Shown: positions 9,793-20,900 of the stretch, one piece after another
Numbering within the stretch: position 1 is the stretch's first letter
Layout: each line of letters starts with the position of its first letter
DNA from: Hydrotalea sp.
Lineage (GTDB): Bacteria > Bacteroidota > Bacteroidia > Chitinophagales > Chitinophagaceae
Assembly: GCA_027364735.1 (NCBI GenBank)
Contig: DAHXOT010000023.1
Span: forward strand, 62,001 to 126,000
Direction of reading: 5' to 3'
Length of the DNA stretch: 64,000 bases
The notes under the pieces: model-generated
What the model was told of the DNA's origin: nothing
Database searches by the model: none
The model's input: the letters and a program-made list of their open reading frames with translations, nothing else
Position numbers and translations under genes: made by a program

Positions 9793-11196
9793 ATGAGTAA
9801 TACATCATTTAAACCAACACTGGGATTATTAGATGCTACAATGATTGTTGCGGGTAGCATGATAGGTTCAGGTATTTTTATTGTTAGTGCCGATATAGTG
9901 CGTAATGTAGGAAGTGCAGGTTGGCTAATTGCAGTTTGGGTATTAACAGGATTTATGACTTTAACCGCATCATTAAGTTATGGCGAGTTAAGTGGAATGT
10001 TTCCAAAAGCAGGAGGGCAATATGTATATTTAAAACAAGCTTATAACCCTTTGATAGGGTTTTTATATGGATGGAGTTTTTTTGCAGTTATTCAAACAGG
10101 TACTATTGCTGCAGTGGGTGTTGCTTTCAGTAAGTTCACTGCCTATCTTATTCCTCAGGTGAGTGAAGATTTGGTTTTATTTTCTATTGGTAGTTTAAAA
10201 ATTTCTCCGGCACAAATTCTTTCAATCATTACAATTATTATACTTACTTACATTAATACAAAAGGAGTGAAAAGCGGTAAGCTAATTCAAAATATTTTTA
10301 CACTTACTAAACTGTTGAGCTTATTTGGATTGATAGTATTTGGCTTCTTTGCATTTAATAGAAATGTATGGAATAGCAACTGGACTAATGCATGGAGCTT
10401 GCATCATTTAGCAAAAAATGGAGATACTGCATCCTATACTTTTGCAGCTGCATTAGGAGCTATAGCCGCAGCAATGGTAGGAAGTATTTTTAGTAGTGAT
10501 GCTTGGAATAATGTAACATTTATTGCAGGCGAAATAAAAAAGCCTCAGCGTAATATTGGATTAAGTTTGTTTTTAGGAACATTAATTGTAACCATTATTT
10601 ATGTTGCTGCCAATTTTGTATATACAGGTGTATTGCCTTTACAGCAAATAGCTTCTGCAGAAAAAGATAGAGTTGCAGTTGTGGCATCTCACGAAATTTT
10701 TGGAAGTGAAGGAACAATTGTAATTGCTTTAATGATTATGATATCAACTTTTGGATGTAATAATGGTTTAATCTTGGCCGGTGCCAGAGTATATTATACC
10801 ATGGCTAAAGATGGATTATTTTTTAAAAAAACTGCCGAATTAAACAATAAAGCAGTGCCCGAATTTGCCTTGTGGATTCAATGTTTTGTAGCATCTGCTT
10901 TATGTCTTAGTGGTAAATACGGCGATTTGTTAGATATGGTTTCATTTATTGTTGTAATATTTTATGTATTAACCATTGTAGGAATATTTATTCTACGAAA
11001 AAAAATGCCCAATGCCGAACGGCCATATAAAGCTTTTGGTTATCCTTTATTGCCGTTAACTTATATTTTTATGGGAATTGCATTTTGTATTTTATTAGTT
11101 ATATATAAAACTAATTATACAAAATGGGGATTGCTAATTACTTTAATTGGTATTCCTTTGTATTATCTTGCAGTTGCAAATAAAAAGAAAGAGTAA
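9793..11196 (+). CDS. APC-family amino acid permease
   Basis: 467-residue inner-membrane transporter with about 12 hydrophobic segments. The TM1 signature DATMIVAGSMIGSGIFIV carries the unwound G-S/A-G-I-F motif of the APC superfamily, which binds the amino acid's alpha group. It is probably a proton-coupled amino acid importer or exchanger; the substrate is not readable. The start is unusual: the upstream terminator's T tract ends immediately before this ATG, leaving no room for a normal leader. The next in-frame ATG is within TM1 and would cut the signature. Its stop is only 2 bp before the heptose kinase gene, so the two are probably cotranscribed. Confidence 0.92.
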   Translation: MSNTSFKPTLGLLDATMIVAGSMIGSGIFIVSADIVRNVGSAGWLIAVWVLTGFMTLTASLSYGELSGMFPKAGGQYVYLKQAYNPLIGFLYGWSFFAVIQTGTIAAVGVAFSKFTAYLIPQVSEDLVLFSIGSLKISPAQILSIITIIILTYINTKGVKSGKLIQNIFTLTKLLSLFGLIVFGFFAFNRNVWNSNWTNAWSLHHLAKNGDTASYTFAAALGAIAAAMVGSIFSSDAWNNVTFIAGEIKKPQRNIGLSLFLGTLIVTIIYVAANFVYTGVLPLQQIASAEKDRVAVVASHEIFGSEGTIVIALMIMISTFGCNNGLILAGARVYYTMAKDGLFFKKTAELNNKAVPEFALWIQCFVASALCLSGKYGDLLDMVSFIVVIFYVLTIVGIFILRKKMPNAERPYKAFGYPLLPLTYIFMGIAFCILLVIYKTNYTKWGLLITLIGIPLYYLAVANKKKE

Positions 11197-11198
11197 TT

Positions 11199-12188
11199 AT
11201 GATGAATTTCGATCAGCTATTTAATAACTTCTCTCATTTAAAAGTGGTTGTTATTGGGGATGTTATGTTAGATACTTATTGGTGGGGTTCTGTAGAGCGT
11301 ATTTCGCCCGAAGCACCTGTTCCGGTTGTTGCTTTAGATAATAAAGAATATAGAATTGGAGGAGCCGGAAATGTAGCATTAAATACTGCTTCATTAGGTG
11401 CCCAAACTTTTATTGTTTCTGTAATAGGAAATGATGATGATGGGAAACAACTTACCAATCTGTTTGCTACCAATGCTGTAAATATAGATTACTTAGTTGC
11501 ATCTGATGATAGAATTACAACCAGTAAAACTCGCATAATTAGTCGTAATCAGCAAATGATGCGATTAGATGCTGAGATAACAAAAGATATTACCTCTGTT
11601 GAAGATGATAAAATATTCGAACAACTGATTTCTCTTTTTAATACCCATCAACCCAGTGTATTAATTTTTGAAGATTATAACAAAGGAGTTTTAACAGAAA
11701 AAAATATTCAGCGGATAATTGACTTGTGTAAACAGTTTAATGTAATTATTGCTGTAGATCCTAAACGCAAAAACTTTTTTTCATATTCGGGTGTAGATAT
11801 TTTTAAACCCAATTTAAAAGAAGTAAAAGAAGGATTAAATTTATTGATTGATACAATAGATGAAGAGGTTTTACAAGAAATACATTATTCATTGCAACAA
11901 AAATTGCAACATCAAATTTCATTCATCACACTTTCCGAGAAGGGAGTATTTTATCAATCTCCCACTGGGTTTAAACTAATTCCTACACATATCCGAAATA
12001 TTGCAGATGTAAGTGGTGCCGGAGATACTGTTATTGCAACAGCATCTTTGGTATATGCTGCAACAAAAAACATGTTATTAGCTGCTGAAGTAGCTAATAT
12101 TTCCGGGGGTTTAGTTTGTGAGGAAGTTGGTACAGCAGCTATCAATAAGCAAAAACTATTAGAAGAATGTAAGTTGCTACTATCTTAA
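11199..12188 (+). CDS. D-glycero-beta-D-manno-heptose-7-phosphate kinase (RfaE domain I type)
   Basis: 329-residue PfkB/ribokinase-fold kinase acting in the ADP-heptose branch of lipopolysaccharide core synthesis. Motifs: GDVMLDTYWWGSVERISPEAP at the N-terminus (family-typical), the sugar-binding GGAGNVALN, DPKRKNFFSY and FKPNLKE in the middle, and the anion-hole and catalytic-base motif SGAGDT with D276. It is the kinase half only; the adenylyltransferase domain of the bifunctional HldE type is absent, so a separate RfaE domain II protein is expected elsewhere. It starts 2 bp after the permease stop, with a second ATG one codon later. Ribokinase-like paralogues with other substrates are possible, but the N-terminal signature favours heptose phosphate. 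Confidence 0.88.
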   Translation: MMNFDQLFNNFSHLKVVVIGDVMLDTYWWGSVERISPEAPVPVVALDNKEYRIGGAGNVALNTASLGAQTFIVSVIGNDDDGKQLTNLFATNAVNIDYLVASDDRITTSKTRIISRNQQMMRLDAEITKDITSVEDDKIFEQLISLFNTHQPSVLIFEDYNKGVLTEKNIQRIIDLCKQFNVIIAVDPKRKNFFSYSGVDIFKPNLKEVKEGLNLLIDTIDEEVLQEIHYSLQQKLQHQISFITLSEKGVFYQSPTGFKLIPTHIRNIADVSGAGDTVIATASLVYAATKNMLLAAEVANISGGLVCEEVGTAAINKQKLLEECKLLLS

Positions 12189-12361
12189 TGAATTGCGATT
12201 TATTAGAAAAAAAATAATAAAAATTCGTTTATGTAAATTTAAATAGATAAAATTTAAAAAATAATATCTTTTTATTGATGATATCTATTTTCTGTAAAAA
12301 AGAATTTTAAATTATACTCTGCCTATTTAACTAATTTCGGGCAAATATTAATGTCTGAATT

Positions 12362-13309
12362 ATGTCTCATTTTACTTTAGTCATTCATGGTGGTGCCGGA
12401 ACTATTTTAAAAGAAGATATGACTCTCGAATTAGAGCAAGCGTATCTTCAAGTACTACAATCATCTTTAAATGCGGGTTATGGTGTATTAGAGCAAGGTG
12501 GTTCTGCAATAAATGCGGTAAAAGCGGCTATTGTTGTAATGGAAGATAATGTATTATTTAATGCCGGGCGTGGTGCAGTTTTTACCAAAAAAGGCGTTCA
12601 GGAAATGGATGCGGCCATTATGGATGGCAATAATTTAAAAGCCGGTGCCGTTGCCGGTGTTCGTAATGTTCGAAATCCAATTGTATTGGCAATGGAGGTT
12701 ATGAACAATAGCAATCATGTTTTTTTAAGTGGTAAAGGCGCTAATGATTTTGCAATAAAACAAGGTGTAAAATTAGAACCCGATGAATATTTTTATTCGC
12801 AATTTAGATACGATCAATGGAAAGCAATAAGGGATTCTGATAATTATTCTCTCGATCATACCAATCATCATCTGGAAGAATTAATGCGAGATAAAAAGTT
12901 TGGAACAGTTGGTGCTGTGGCTTGTGATATGCACGGAAATATTGCTGCAGCTACAAGTACAGGCGGCATGACTAACAAAAAATATGGTCGAATTGGCGAT
13001 AGCCCTGTTATTGGATCGGGCACTTATGCCAATAATAAAACTTGTGCCATAAGCTGTACCGGCCATGGCGAAATGTTTATTCGTGCTGTTGCTGCTTATG
13101 ATGTAAGTTGTTTAATGGAATATAAAGGATTAAGTTTACATACTGCTATGCAAACTGTTGTAAATGATAAATTAATAAAAATGGGTGGCGAAGGTGGTAT
13201 GATTGGGGTTGATGCCAATGGTAATTATGCAATGGTAATTAATAGTGAAGGAATGTATAGAGGTGTTAAGAATAGTGAAGGGCTGAATGAAGTACTCATT
13301 TATAAATAA
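12362..13309 (+). CDS. Isoaspartyl peptidase / plant-type L-asparaginase (Ntn hydrolase)
   Basis: 315-residue precursor that self-cleaves before T182 in GTVGAVA, giving alpha and beta chains with T182 as the N-terminal nucleophile. Other family signatures are the N-terminal LVIHGGAGTI, GRGAVFTKKGVQEMDAAIMD, the substrate loop TSTGGMTNKKYGRIGDSP and the C-terminal GEMFIR. The enzyme hydrolyses beta-aspartyl dipeptides and L-asparagine, clearing isoaspartate damage or supplying aspartate. It has no signal peptide, so it is cytoplasmic. A TAnnTTTG-like box (TAATTTCG) lies just upstream. Neighbours are unrelated and it appears to be a single-gene unit. Confidence 0.95.
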   Translation: MSHFTLVIHGGAGTILKEDMTLELEQAYLQVLQSSLNAGYGVLEQGGSAINAVKAAIVVMEDNVLFNAGRGAVFTKKGVQEMDAAIMDGNNLKAGAVAGVRNVRNPIVLAMEVMNNSNHVFLSGKGANDFAIKQGVKLEPDEYFYSQFRYDQWKAIRDSDNYSLDHTNHHLEELMRDKKFGTVGAVACDMHGNIAAATSTGGMTNKKYGRIGDSPVIGSGTYANNKTCAISCTGHGEMFIRAVAAYDVSCLMEYKGLSLHTAMQTVVNDKLIKMGGEGGMIGVDANGNYAMVINSEGMYRGVKNSEGLNEVLIYK

Positions 13310-13514
13310 ACTACTTATCGAATAAAAAATTATACAACTTCTCTCTTATAAGATAAATGATTTAACATCCTAATTTCTCTTAGAAATAGGTTGGGTATTA
13401 AATATTTTTCATAAACAACCGCTTATTTTATCAGTTTTTACCCAAATTAAGAGCATTTAAGGCAAATTGTTAATAAAATCTTAATGTCAAAAAAGCATTC
13501 TTATTTATTTAACC

Positions 13515-13522
13515 TGCAATTT
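13515..13522 (+). promoter_or_regulatory. Candidate -7 box of the TonB-dependent receptor gene
   Basis: CAATTTTG differs from TAnnTTTG at the first position only. It lies 20 bp before the ATG at 13543, so transcription would begin downstream of the TTG at 13522. This supports choosing the ATG over the longer TTG start. Confidence 0.35.
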
Positions 13523-13542
13523 TGCAACGTAAAATCAGACTT

Positions 13543-16500
13543 ATGCGAAAAAAATTACAATTATTTTTTAAAGTATGTTTTTTGGCTATTTTGAGTATCA
13601 CACATGTTCAGGCACAAGAAACTACTTCAGAAATTCAAGGTTCGGTTACAGATGGAAAAGGCGGTGTTAGCGGAGCAATAGTTACTGCAATACATCAACC
13701 ATCGGGAACCAAGTATGTAACTACCACCCGTAAAGATGGGCGTTATAATTTGCCTAACTTAAAAATTGGTGGGCCCTATTTAATTACAGTGTCTTTCTTA
13801 GGATATAAAAATGAAAGAACTGAAGGTGTATTTTTAGTGTTGGGTCAAGAATACAAATCAGATTACGCTTTAACACCGGAATCAAAAAATTTAAATGAAG
13901 TAATAGTAACTTCAATTAGGCAAGATAAAGTATTCAACACTAATCATACTGGTTCACAAGAAATCATTAGTCGAAATCAAATTGAGAGACTACCTACTAT
14001 TAATCGTTCTTTACAAGATTTTACACGTCTTACTCCTTCTGCAAATGGATTAAGTTTTGGAGGGAGAAATAGTTCTTACAATAACGTAACAGTTGATGGA
14101 GCTAATTTTAATAATGCTTTTGGATTGGCATCTACATTAGGTGGTCAAACTAATTCTCAGCCAATTAGTTTAGATGCAATTGAGCAAATTCAAGTTAACA
14201 TATCTCCTTACGATGTAAAGCAAGGCTTTTTCTCTGGTGCAGGTATTAATACTGTTACCAGAAGTGGTACCAACCAAATGAAAGGTTCGGTTTATTCATA
14301 CACAAGAGGTCCCGGTACTCAGGGTTACAAAGTGAGAAACGTAACTTTACCACAACAACAATTTAATTATAATTTACGTGGTGCTTCTTTAGGTGGTGCT
14401 ATCATTAAAAATAAATTATTCTTTTTTGTAAGTGGTGAAGAAGAAAGAATAACACAACCTGCCACCAGCTTTATTGCATCAGATGCTTCTCACGCTCCTG
14501 ATGGAAAAAGTGTTTCAAATGCATCGGCAAGTGATTTAGATGCTTTAAGACAATTTTTAATTAATCAATATCAGTACGATCCGGGTCAATATCAAGGTTA
14601 TACCTATAGAACATTCAGTAATAAATTAACAGCCAGAATTGATTGGAACGTTAATAGCAAAAATACTTTTACGTTTAAATACAATTACTTAAAATCGTAT
14701 AAAGATATTCCGGCAAGTAATAGTGGTGCACCTGGACAAGGTAGGCAACCAAGTACTACAGGTTTACCTTATAGCGGTAGTGGATATACTATTAACAACA
14801 ACTTCAATATATTTATTGCTGAACTTAATACGCATTTCAGTAATTCCTTCTCTAATAAGTTACAAATTGGTTATACAGGGTTAAGAGATTTTAGAAATAG
14901 TTTAGCCGGAAAAGATTTTCCTTTAGTAGATATTTTAGATCCTAATGGTAATAGCTATACAGCATTTGGGTATGAGCCTTTTACTTATAATAATAAGCTA
15001 AATACCGATGTGTATCAATTTACCGATATAGCTACTGTGTATAAAGGTTCTCATGAAATTACTTTTGGTACACAAAACTATTACAAGAAGTTTGTAAACG
15101 GATTTGCTCCTAACTATGCAGGATCCTATCGGTTCAATTCTTTGGCCGATTTTTATAATAGTGCTAAAAATGGAGCAGCTACTGCAGTTTTATATAATTT
15201 GCAATTTTCTGCAGAACCAGATGGTTCTTTCCCTTATGCAAAAATTGGGGCTTATGAATTAAGTGTTTTTGCTCAAGATAAATGGAGAATAAACAACAAT
15301 TTTACTTTAACGTATGGTTTTAGAATAGAAGCTCCAATCTTTGAAGATAAATTTCAACGTAACCCCAATATTGATGGTTTAGCTTTTAGAGGCGGTTTAC
15401 ATTATAATACCGGCGAAAAACCGGGTACTAATGTTTTATTCTCACCAAGAGTTGGATTTACTTGGGATGTGAAAGGAGATCAAACTACTCAAATTCGTGG
15501 TGGTATTGGTATGTTCTCAGGTCCTCCTCCGTTTGTATGGATTAGTAACCAAGCTAGTAATAATGGGGTTCAATTTGGTTCTTTCTCAAAAGGTCCTTTG
15601 GGTAATCCTGCTACTGCTGCTATTGCCTTCAGCCCAGATATTAATAAATATCGCCCAACTGGTGCAGCGGCAAATACATCGTATAATTTAGTATTTACCG
15701 ATCGTAAATTCAAATATCCGCAAGTATTAAAATCAAGCTTAGCAGTTGATCAAAAATTGCCTGGCGGATTAATTGCTACTGTAGAAGCAATTTTTTCTAA
15801 GGATATTAATGCTGTGTATTTTCAGAATGTAAATTTACCTGACAATAACGACCCAAGAAATACTGTATTTGCAGGTTCTGATAATAGAGTTCGTTATTTT
15901 TCTGGCCAAATTAATAATGGAAATAGTAGCCCAACTATTACCAATCCAAATATTACCAATGCTATCTTAATGACAAATACTAAAAAAGGATATGCATTTA
16001 ATTTCACTTTCCAATTACAAAAGAATTTCAGAAATCTTTATTTGAATGCAGCTTATACTTACAGCGAATCTCAAACTGTTAATGATGGTGGTTCTATTGC
16101 ACAAAGTATGTGGAGAGATCGCCCTGTAAGTGGAGATCCCAATGCAGAACAATTAGGATATTCTAATTTCTATCAACCACATAGAGTTATTGCATCTGCA
16201 TTTTATAGAAAAGAATTTGGTAAAAATTATGCAACTTCAATAGGCTTTATATACGAAGCTGCTCCTGCAGGTGTTGGTTCTTATACTTATGGTGGAGATC
16301 CTAATAATGATAGAACATTTGGAAATAACGATCTTATTTATATTCCTAAAAATATTAATGACATTGTTCTGGTTTCTTCAGGTCCAACCGATTTGAGAAC
16401 TCCAACTCAAATGTGGCAACAATTAGATGCATTTATTAGTCAAGATAAATATTTAAGCAAGCATAGAGGTCAAATTGTTGATAGAAATGCAGTAGTATTA

Positions 16501-16833
16501 CCTTTTTACCAACGGTTAGATATGAATATTACTCAAGACATTTATTTCTACACCAAAGGAAAAGATAATGAAAAAGATAAGCATACATTACGCTTTACTT
16601 TAGATATTATTAATTTGGGTAATTTGCTAAATAAGAATTGGGGTATTGCTCAAACCTTTAACTCTACTTCTTTCTTAACTTATAAAGGGTTAACAGCCGA
16701 TAAGCATCCTCAGTACACTTTCCCATATTTAAATCCAAGTACACAAGCCGTGCTTAACCAAAGCTTTAGAGACGATACTGGTTTATTATCTCGTTGGCAA
16801 ATGCAGTTAGGTGTACGTTATTTATTTAACTAA
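13543..16833 (+). CDS. TonB-dependent receptor with N-terminal carboxypeptidase-regulatory-like domain (Oar-like)
   Basis: 1096-residue outer-membrane receptor. A signal peptide (LFFKVCFLAILSITHVQAQ) is followed by a CarboxypepD_reg beta-sandwich at about 25-105 (EIQGSVTDGKGGVSGAIVTA), a plug domain at about 115-230 (NLNEVIVTS, ITRNQIERLPTINRSLQDFTRL-like region), and a large barrel ending in RYLFN. The length and the gap-rich barrel resemble Oar-type adhesin/receptors more than SusC. No SusD gene lies beside it, so glycan import is not indicated. The TTG seven codons upstream overlaps the predicted -7 box, so the ATG is preferred. The ligand is unknown. It ends at a bidirectional terminator shared with porP/sprF. 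Confidence 0.9.
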   Translation: MRKKLQLFFKVCFLAILSITHVQAQETTSEIQGSVTDGKGGVSGAIVTAIHQPSGTKYVTTTRKDGRYNLPNLKIGGPYLITVSFLGYKNERTEGVFLVLGQEYKSDYALTPESKNLNEVIVTSIRQDKVFNTNHTGSQEIISRNQIERLPTINRSLQDFTRLTPSANGLSFGGRNSSYNNVTVDGANFNNAFGLASTLGGQTNSQPISLDAIEQIQVNISPYDVKQGFFSGAGINTVTRSGTNQMKGSVYSYTRGPGTQGYKVRNVTLPQQQFNYNLRGASLGGAIIKNKLFFFVSGEEERITQPATSFIASDASHAPDGKSVSNASASDLDALRQFLINQYQYDPGQYQGYTYRTFSNKLTARIDWNVNSKNTFTFKYNYLKSYKDIPASNSGAPGQGRQPSTTGLPYSGSGYTINNNFNIFIAELNTHFSNSFSNKLQIGYTGLRDFRNSLAGKDFPLVDILDPNGNSYTAFGYEPFTYNNKLNTDVYQFTDIATVYKGSHEITFGTQNYYKKFVNGFAPNYAGSYRFNSLADFYNSAKNGAATAVLYNLQFSAEPDGSFPYAKIGAYELSVFAQDKWRINNNFTLTYGFRIEAPIFEDKFQRNPNIDGLAFRGGLHYNTGEKPGTNVLFSPRVGFTWDVKGDQTTQIRGGIGMFSGPPPFVWISNQASNNGVQFGSFSKGPLGNPATAAIAFSPDINKYRPTGAAANTSYNLVFTDRKFKYPQVLKSSLAVDQKLPGGLIATVEAIFSKDINAVYFQNVNLPDNNDPRNTVFAGSDNRVRYFSGQINNGNSSPTITNPNITNAILMTNTKKGYAFNFTFQLQKNFRNLYLNAAYTYSESQTVNDGGSIAQSMWRDRPVSGDPNAEQLGYSNFYQPHRVIASAFYRKEFGKNYATSIGFIYEAAPAGVGSYTYGGDPNNDRTFGNNDLIYIPKNINDIVLVSSGPTDLRTPTQMWQQLDAFISQDKYLSKHRGQIVDRNAVVLPFYQRLDMNITQDIYFYTKGKDNEKDKHTLRFTLDIINLGNLLNKNWGIAQTFNSTSFLTYKGLTADKHPQYTFPYLNPSTQAVLNQSFRDDTGLLSRWQMQLGVRYLFN

Positions 16834-16850
16834 AAGATGTATATAGTAAA

Positions 16851-16878
16851 AAATCCCGCGATAAGCGGGATTTTTTTT
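16851..16878 (+). terminator. Terminator between converging TonB-receptor and porP/sprF genes
   Basis: ATCCCGC (16853-16859) and GCGGGAT (16865-16871) pair around GATAA. A run of A precedes the stem and a run of T follows, so it can work in both directions, serving both convergent genes. Confidence 0.9.
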
Positions 16879-16900
16879 ATGGGAATACTGTGATAAAAAA

Positions 16901-17932
16901 TTAAAATTTTATGGAAGGACATTTAACCGATTTGCTTGATGAAGTTGTTCCGCCAATTAAGCCACTTTTTATAATGGAAATTTCATAAGCACCTTGTGAT
17001 GCGTTATAATAATTTAAAGAAGATATGGTAGCATCATAATTAAAAGTTATTTTCAAGTCATTTATTTCATATCCTATCATAGGAATTAGGGCATCTCTAT
17101 TTCTGTAGTATACACCCAATATCAATTGACTTGTACCATCTCCACTTAAGTTTCTGTTAGCATTAACCCCTACAACTGTTTCCCAAACATTTCCTATTTT
17201 GCTAATGTAAATATTAGGGTTTACTATCCATAAATTCTGGATTTTAATACTACTATTTAAAAATCCTGTAAATCTATAAGGAACAATACCAGATAAGCTT
17301 TTAGTTGAAAAGAAACTTTCGTTAGGATGGTTTAAATGCATGCCCGAAATACCCATATTTACATACACATTATCTGTAGGAAAAAATGCAAAGTTTAAAC
17401 CTGCTTGCATATCAAAGTATGTTACGGAGTTTCGAGTGAATGGTTCATTGGGGTTGATAGTGGCATCAAAAAATTGACCATTCCATTGATTATTGAAGGT
17501 TAATTTATTAATATCAATTCTTTTATTAACCATTCCAATTCCTACCCCCCCACTTAGTAGGCTATTATATCCTAATAGTTGATGATAGGCTACAGATATA
17601 TATCCTTTATTAGAATTAAGTGTGCCACTTCCTGCAACATCATTTAATAGCATTGCACCAATTCCAACCCAGCTATTGTCGAAACTGTTGTTAAATAATT
17701 TTGTATCGCTCCAAATGCTCATTGTTTTATAAGGGTTGCCCAAATTAGCCCATTGATCTCGGTAATTTCCTCCCACTCGGTAATCATAATCGGGTATAAA
17801 GCCGGTGTTTGCGGGGTTTACTAATAAAGGAGCATTAAAATATTGCGAGTAATGAAGGCCTTGGGCATTTAATGTATTACCTGCCAGTAATAAAACTGTT
17901 AGTAATGAATAATATGGTAAATAAACTTTCAT
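16901..17932 (-). CDS. PorP/SprF family type IX secretion system membrane protein
   Basis: 343-residue outer-membrane beta-barrel. After a signal peptide (LLTVLLLAGNTLNAQG) comes the family signature LHYSQYFNAPLLVNPANTGF, then DYRVGGNYRDQWANLG. Family members accompany type IX secretion substrates with type B C-terminal domains and help deliver or anchor them at the cell surface. The gene begins at the base right after the stop codon of its upstream partner at 17933-21637, so the two are almost certainly translated from one mRNA and function together. SprF itself is needed for SprB adhesin display in gliding relatives; whether this copy serves gliding or another surface protein cannot be told. 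Confidence 0.93.
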   Translation of the reverse strand: MKVYLPYYSLLTVLLLAGNTLNAQGLHYSQYFNAPLLVNPANTGFIPDYDYRVGGNYRDQWANLGNPYKTMSIWSDTKLFNNSFDNSWVGIGAMLLNDVAGSGTLNSNKGYISVAYHQLLGYNSLLSGGVGIGMVNKRIDINKLTFNNQWNGQFFDATINPNEPFTRNSVTYFDMQAGLNFAFFPTDNVYVNMGISGMHLNHPNESFFSTKSLSGIVPYRFTGFLNSSIKIQNLWIVNPNIYISKIGNVWETVVGVNANRNLSGDGTSQLILGVYYRNRDALIPMIGYEINDLKITFNYDATISSLNYYNASQGAYEISIIKSGLIGGTTSSSKSVKCPSIKF

Positions 17933-20900
17933 TTATCGTAATAATGTAATATCTCCTTTCTTTATATATTTTTTCCCATTTGTCATTTCAATATTTAAGG
18001 TATAATGATACACATCCTGAGGTTGCAGTACCCCTTTCAATGTTCCATCCCACCCATTTAATTGATTGGTAGATTCAAATACTTTATTTCCCCATCGGTT
18101 ATAAATTTCCCAATTCATTTTTGCAATACCATAACCTCTTACAAAAATCTTGTCGTTAATTCCATCACCATTAGGCGTAAATGCATTAGGTACATCGAAT
18201 AAAGGGGTTATTAATGCTTGAATGCTTTTGCACAAAGTATCTATGCAGCCATAACTACTTGTTACCAATAGGCAAGGGTAGTAGGTTTGCGATGCAGGAT
18301 AAATATGATTAACAGGATTGATGGAATTGGTTATTAAGGTATCTGCATCTCCAAAACGCCACTCATATTTTGCAGCTCCTGTAGATGTATTTGTAAAAGT
18401 GATAGGAGTATTATTTTGAGGTGGTTGTGGTGTAGCTGTAAAGCCTGCCATAGGTTTAGGATATACACGAATAGTGGTTGTAAAAGAATCTTCCTTATTA
18501 CAAGTTGTATTATCGAAAGCTTTTAACTGAATGGTATAAGTACCTGTATCGGCATAAAGATGTGGTGTGGGATTATCGGTTGTTGAACCAGTATTATCTC
18601 CAAAATCCCAAATAAAATTGGTTCCTCCTGTTGAGGTATTGGTAAAGTTAGCACTGTAAGGTACACAGCCTATTGCAGGTGTTGTAAATTGTGCTTTTAA
18701 GTTAGAAGCTATTCTTAATGAAAAAAATATTGAATCTCCTTGGTTACAAAAATTAGTATCAACCAAAACTAATTTTATATTATAGGTTCCTGTTGCAGGA
18801 AAGGTATGATTGGGCATAATTATACCACTACCAATAAAAGCTATTGGAGAACCATCGCCATAATCTATTTTAAATGAATTTACTTGAAATGGTTTGGTCG
18901 ATGTAGTTGTAGAGTTATTAGAAAACTGGTAAGTTAATGATTGGCATCCGCCAATTTTTGTAGAGGCTAACGCTAAATCAACTTTATCGGTTTTTATTCT
19001 AACTGTTACATACGATGTATCATAAATATTACAGCTATTTGAGTCAACGGCTATCATCATAACTTTATAAAAACCCACTGAATTATAGTTATGTGCCACT
19101 GATTTATTCTTAGTCGATAATTGTGGCGATCCATCTCCATAATCCCAAATATAACTTTTAGCCATACCAACCGTATCGGTAAAATTAGCAATAGCCGGAA
19201 CGCAGCCAACCGTATCTTTTAATTTACCATTTAACGCTGCTTCAATACCGCCAGCAACACCAGCCAAATTAAAGGCTATTTTGATAGCAGCTATATTGCA
19301 ACCCAATACTATTCCACTAGGTTGGGTAGTTCCATTAATTGAAGACCAAACTCCTCCGGGTGGGTATATAGGAAAGTTTCCATTACCAATACTTCCGTTT
19401 CCAAAGCAATTGGCACAAAAAGTCTGATATATAATACCGTTTTTGTCAAATCGACTTGTACCACCATCAACATGATTAGCCCAACCTTGTGGAGGATCTT
19501 GCCCAAAAAAATCTCCATATAACTGCGATTGAGCATTCTTTTCTAACACAAAAAAGTAGAAATCATTACCGTAAGAGTTAGCTTTATAAGGATTTCCGGT
19601 TGTAGTTAAACCTTTTGTTCCGCCACTTGGGTAACGTGTAAAATTGCCTCCACCTCCCCATCCCGAAACATAAATATTTTCACATCTATCTACTAAAAAG
19701 GCTGTCGGAGAAATATTAGGAACTGCAATATTGGTTCCGAAAGTGGTTGAGTAAATCCAAGAACTTAAATCGGGTTGAAGTTTGGAAATAAATTGTTTTC
19801 CACCTTGTTGGCTAAATTTGGCATTAAAAATTGGCCAATTGCCTGTTGTAGTGCCCATTATATATGGGAAGCCAAGTTTATCGAACTGAATGCCATAAAT
19901 TAAATCTGTTCCAGATGTTCCAAAATATCCCATTTGTTGTAATGCACCATCATTACTAAAAATTGCCACAAAGCCATCGCTTTCGCCGTTTTGAAAAGTA
20001 GCATATAAGCTATTACTTTTATTACCCCGAAAATCTTTGCTGTTTGTAGCACCGGCTACGTAAATATTATTATTTATTGGGTTTAAAGCTAATACAAAAG
20101 CGGCATCATCGCCACTACCACCCAAATAAGTACTAAAAAATATATTACTTAAATCGAAGTTGGCTTTTATAAGAATAGCATCTTGTCCAAATTCCCCTCC
20201 GGAATTGGTGGAATATGCAGCATTTATGGTTGGAAAATTAGTAGATTGTGAGCAAGAAGCGACGTATATATTGCCTTGTTTGTCGAGAATTACTTCACTT
20301 CTGGCATCATCGCCATAATTTCTTCTTAGGGAATATTGTGTTAGCCCATTAGCAACAAAGGTTTCTTTATCGGCAATATTTACACCATCATCACCATCTC
20401 CTCCAATTTTAATAGAGCCAATAATATCGGTTGCGTTTGCGTTAAATTTTGTAATAATAATATCCCAGCCATTTCCCGATAATTTAGCATTAGTAGTAGG
20501 TTTAATAGGATAGTCGGTTGAACTACTTCTTCCAGATACTACTAAATTTCCTGCATAATCAACAATCATACTATGTGGTTGCTCGTTGCCATTTGCCCCA
20601 CCTAAATAAGTTGCATATACCATATTCTTGCCATTGGGACTGAATTTAATAATACCAATATCGAAACCAGATCCGCCGCTATTTCCGTTATAATTCACTC
20701 CACCCTGAAAACTTTCAAATGCACCATTGCTTAACGGAAAACCAGTTCCGAATACAATTCCTCCGGCATAAAAATTTCCTGCATTATCGTAAGTAGCAGT
20801 ATAACCCCAGTTACTTGCTTTACTTCCGCTGAATGTTGAAAAAATTAAAGTAGGATCTATCACTAAAGTTGCATTAGCGGGTTTATCTGTGGAAAGCGAA

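Noticed and set aside
13344-13387. Short palindromes TCTTATAAGA and ATTTCT-CTT-AGAAAT between the asparaginase and receptor genes
   Set aside because: Both are AT-rich and short enough to be expected by chance in this base composition, and neither has a T tract.
13543-16833. SusC-type glycan receptor
   Set aside because: No SusD gene is adjacent and the length and N-terminal domain fit an Oar-like receptor as well or better.
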